Below are positions 5,218-7,170 of a stretch of 7,170 nt of DNA, in pieces. The notes below the pieces were generated by a model. The model saw only the letters and a program-made list of their open reading frames with translations. It did not search any database and was not told the DNA's origin. Numbering within the stretch: position 1 is the first letter of the stretch; the number at the start of each line of letters is the position of its first letter. Source of the stretch: Oceanihabitans sp. (lineage in GTDB: Bacteria; Bacteroidota; Bacteroidia; Flavobacteriales; Flavobacteriaceae); the NCBI GenBank assembly GCA_018067265.1, contig JAGPUY010000080.1, forward strand, positions 1 through 7,170, written 5' to 3'. A program made the position numbers and the translations under genes.

Positions 5218-6990
5218 ATGAAAACATTAAAACACATAACCATACTATTTATACTACTTGTAACAAGTATCGCTTCTGCACAGGTTAAATTTGAAGCAAA
5301 AGTAAGTAAGAAAAAACTTGGTGTTAATGAGCGTTTGCGTATTGATTTTGAAATGAATGAAGATGGCGATAATTTTAATCCGCCAAGCTTTCAAGATTTT
5401 ACGGTAGTTGCTGGTCCAAATCAATCGGTTAGCCATTCTTGGATGAATGGTAAAAAATCATTCAATAAAACCTATAGTTATTTTTTAGCACCAAAAAAGC
5501 AAGGGAGATTTACTATTAATCAAGCTACTATCGAAATTAAAGGAGAAACCTATAAAACAACGCCAACTGTAGTAGTCGTTTCTAAGGCAGTAAGTAAACC
5601 AAACGATCCTAACAATCCAGATATTTTAATAGAAGATAATATTCACTTAGTAGCAGAAGTGTCTAAAACGAGCCCTTATTTAAACGAAGGAATAACGGTA
5701 GTCTACAAATTGTACGTTTCACCAAATACAGGAGTTAGCAATTGGAGAGAAACCGATAGTCCAAGATACAATGACTTTTGGTCGCAAAACATAGATATAA
5801 AGGGGTTAAAAATTTTAAAAGGAACTTACAAAGGCGAAGAGTATAGATATGTTGTTTTACGCAAAACGGTACTTTATCCTCAAAAAACAGGAAAACTAGA
5901 AATAGAACCATTAAGCTTAGATATTACGGTAGATGTGCCTACCAACAGACGTAATATTTTTGGAGAGCGTTTAATGACGCAAGCACATAAAACCATTTCT
6001 GCAGGAAGTAGAAACATAAACGTGAAACCGTTACCAGAAAATAATAAACCAGCAAACTTTACAGGAGCAGTTGGTGATTTCGATTTTAAAGTAGCAACTT
6101 CTAAAACAGCATTAAATGCATCCGAATCGCTACAAGCAACCGTTGCGGTTTCTGGAAATGGAAATTTAAAATTATTCGAATTGCCAAAGCTAAGCCTTCC
6201 TAGTTCTTTAGAAGTTTATGAGCCAGAGAATCAAGATAATGTAAGAACAAACATCAACGGCATGCAAGGAACACGTGGTCAAAGTTATACTATTGTGCCG
6301 CAGTTTAAAGGGAAGTATCCTGTACCAAGTATCTCGTTTTCCTATTTTGATCTAAAAACCGAAAGCTACAAAACACTTTCCTCTGGAGAATTAATTATAG
6401 ATGTATTAGAAGGGCCAACAAATAATCAAGCAACGACGAATAATGCCATAGTAAACGGAAACGATAAACAACCCGTTTTGAGTAACGACCAATTTGCATT
6501 TATTAAAACCAATGCTAATTTAGTTAGCACAACAAAAAAGAACTTCTTTAAATCTACCGGATTTTGGTCCGCCTTATTAGGTCCGCTTTTAGCAATACCA
6601 TTAGCAATTGTGTTTAGAAATAAACGGGAAGAACGTATGGCAGATGTTACAGGAAACAAAATTAGAAAAGCGGATAAACTAGCAAAAAAATATTTAAGTG
6701 TAGCAAAACGTGCTTTAGGCCAAAAAGAAGCTTTTTATGTAGCGCTTGAAAAAGCTTTACATAATTATTTAAAAGCCAAGCTGCAAATCGAGACTAGCGA
6801 TTTTAGCAAAGATAAGATTACAGAAATATTAAACGAAAAAGGAGTAGAAAACACAATCGTTTTAGAGTTTGTTAGCATCTTGAAAAATTGTGAATTGGCA
6901 CGTTATACCCCAATTACACAAGTAGAAATGCAACAAGATTATGAAAAAGCAGCTAGAACAATTTCTGAAATAGATAAGCAAATTAGATAA
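5218..6990 (+). CDS. batD: BatD, signal-peptide-bearing membrane protein with large periplasmic region
   Basis: This 590-residue protein has a signal peptide at 1-21 (MKTLKHITILFILL, cut at ASA/QV). A long periplasmic part of repeated beta-rich domains runs to about 445, including YKLYVSPNTGVSNW and the PQFKGKYPVPSISFSYFD type of strand pattern typical of BatD. One membrane helix lies at about 447-466, followed by a basic, helical cytoplasmic tail at 467-590. The tail module (YVALEKALHNYL...ILKNCELARY) is related to one in the gene at 321-2036. BatD is thought to bridge the periplasmic VWA and TPR proteins to the cytoplasmic MoxR/DUF58 side; this is a family inference. The open frame extends upstream to an ATG at 5062 inside batC, but those extra residues overlap batC in another frame and translate the dispersed repeat. 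The ATG at 5218 gives the signal peptide and is preferred. No truncation is seen. Confidence 0.92.
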   Translation: MKTLKHITILFILLVTSIASAQVKFEAKVSKKKLGVNERLRIDFEMNEDGDNFNPPSFQDFTVVAGPNQSVSHSWMNGKKSFNKTYSYFLAPKKQGRFTINQATIEIKGETYKTTPTVVVVSKAVSKPNDPNNPDILIEDNIHLVAEVSKTSPYLNEGITVVYKLYVSPNTGVSNWRETDSPRYNDFWSQNIDIKGLKILKGTYKGEEYRYVVLRKTVLYPQKTGKLEIEPLSLDITVDVPTNRRNIFGERLMTQAHKTISAGSRNINVKPLPENNKPANFTGAVGDFDFKVATSKTALNASESLQATVAVSGNGNLKLFELPKLSLPSSLEVYEPENQDNVRTNINGMQGTRGQSYTIVPQFKGKYPVPSISFSYFDLKTESYKTLSSGELIIDVLEGPTNNQATTNNAIVNGNDKQPVLSNDQFAFIKTNANLVSTTKKNFFKSTGFWSALLGPLLAIPLAIVFRNKREERMADVTGNKIRKADKLAKKYLSVAKRALGQKEAFYVALEKALHNYLKAKLQIETSDFSKDKITEILNEKGVENTIVLEFVSILKNCELARYTPITQVEMQQDYEKAARTISEIDKQIR

Positions 6991-7028
6991 ACATTTAAAC
7001 ACCTTTCATAGCATACTAAAGGAAGTTG

Positions 7029-7046
7029 GATGTATTCAGATGCATC
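7029..7046 (+). other. Small hairpin in the batD-batE gap
   Basis: GATGTATTCAGATGCATC can fold into a 7-bp stem (one G-U pair) with a TCAG loop. No run of T follows, so it is not a typical intrinsic terminator, and batE in the same direction suggests transcription continues. The rest of the 92-base gap shows no clear promoter or open frame. Confidence 0.35.
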
Positions 7047-7082
7047 GAATTAAAATCGGAAGGGTTTTTATAGAAAACACAA

Positions 7083-7170
7083 ATGAAACAATTAATTTAC
7101 ATAGTAACCTTTTTGCTAACTGCACTTTCTGTAGCACAAAACAACACGCTTTTTGAAGAAGGAAACACGT
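7083..7170 (+). CDS. batE: BatE, N-terminal part (3' end outside window)
   Basis: Twenty-nine codons are present before the window ends. They encode a signal peptide (MKQLIYIVTFLLTALSVA, likely cut before QN), then NTLFEEGN, the usual opening of the first tetratricopeptide repeat in BatE. BatE proteins of Bacteroidota carry TPR repeats followed by an SH3-like domain; neither can be checked here because the frame runs off the window. The position right after batD in the same direction fits the standard batABCDE order. The ATG is preceded by an A-rich leader (AGAAAACACAA). Identity rests on gene order plus this short N-terminus, so another exported TPR protein cannot be fully excluded. Confidence 0.8.
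   Translation, partial: MKQLIYIVTFLLTALSVAQNNTLFEEGNT

Noticed and set aside
7029..7046. Hairpin as a transcription terminator after batD
   Set aside because: No T-run follows and batE continues in the same direction; it is kept only as a structural feature.
1..7170. A wholly new defence or mobile system
   Set aside because: All genes fit the known Bat operon order; no integrase, transposase, terminal repeats, tRNA, CRISPR or toxin-antitoxin pair is visible.

Overview
The window is a stretch of a Bat (Bacteroides aerotolerance) operon on the + strand. Every supported gene points the same way. The strongly AT-rich DNA, the absence of Shine-Dalgarno-like sequences before the starts, the gene order and the protein styles (for example a BatC ending in TEKDW and signal peptides cut before Gln) all point to a member of the Bacteroidota, most likely the Flavobacteriaceae. 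I cannot name the genus from sequence alone.

Layout: the 3' end of a DUF58 gene (1-274); a large three-segment membrane protein with a BatD-like front half (321-2036, or 285-2036 if the upstream ATG is used); batA (2040-3044) and batB (3066-4112), two paralogous membrane-anchored von Willebrand A (VWA) proteins; a 162-base gap; batC (4275-5111), a secreted TPR protein with a long charged tail; a 106-base gap holding a dispersed-type repeat; batD (5218-6990); a 92-base gap with a small hairpin; and the first 29 codons of batE (7083 to the window end). A MoxR-type AAA+ ATPase gene is expected just before the window, from the usual family layout, but is not visible here.

How the genes fit together: in this family a MoxR ATPase and a DUF58 protein act in the cytoplasm with VWA proteins held in the inner membrane. 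By the positive-inside rule the VWA domains of BatA and BatB face the periplasm. There they could meet the periplasmic beta-rich domains of BatD and the BatD-like protein, and the exported TPR proteins BatC and BatE. The likely role is an envelope chaperone or metal/cofactor-insertion machine linked to stress tolerance; the exact substrate is not known.

The least ordinary sequence lies at gene starts. The start of the BatD-like gene (285-424) looks built from a degenerate dispersed repeat, an (ATA)5 microsatellite and two pairs of 14-bp tandem repeats, which together encode the signal peptide. A second dispersed-type repeat sits just before the batD start. I see no new enzymatic system, RNA gene, CRISPR array or insertion sequence.
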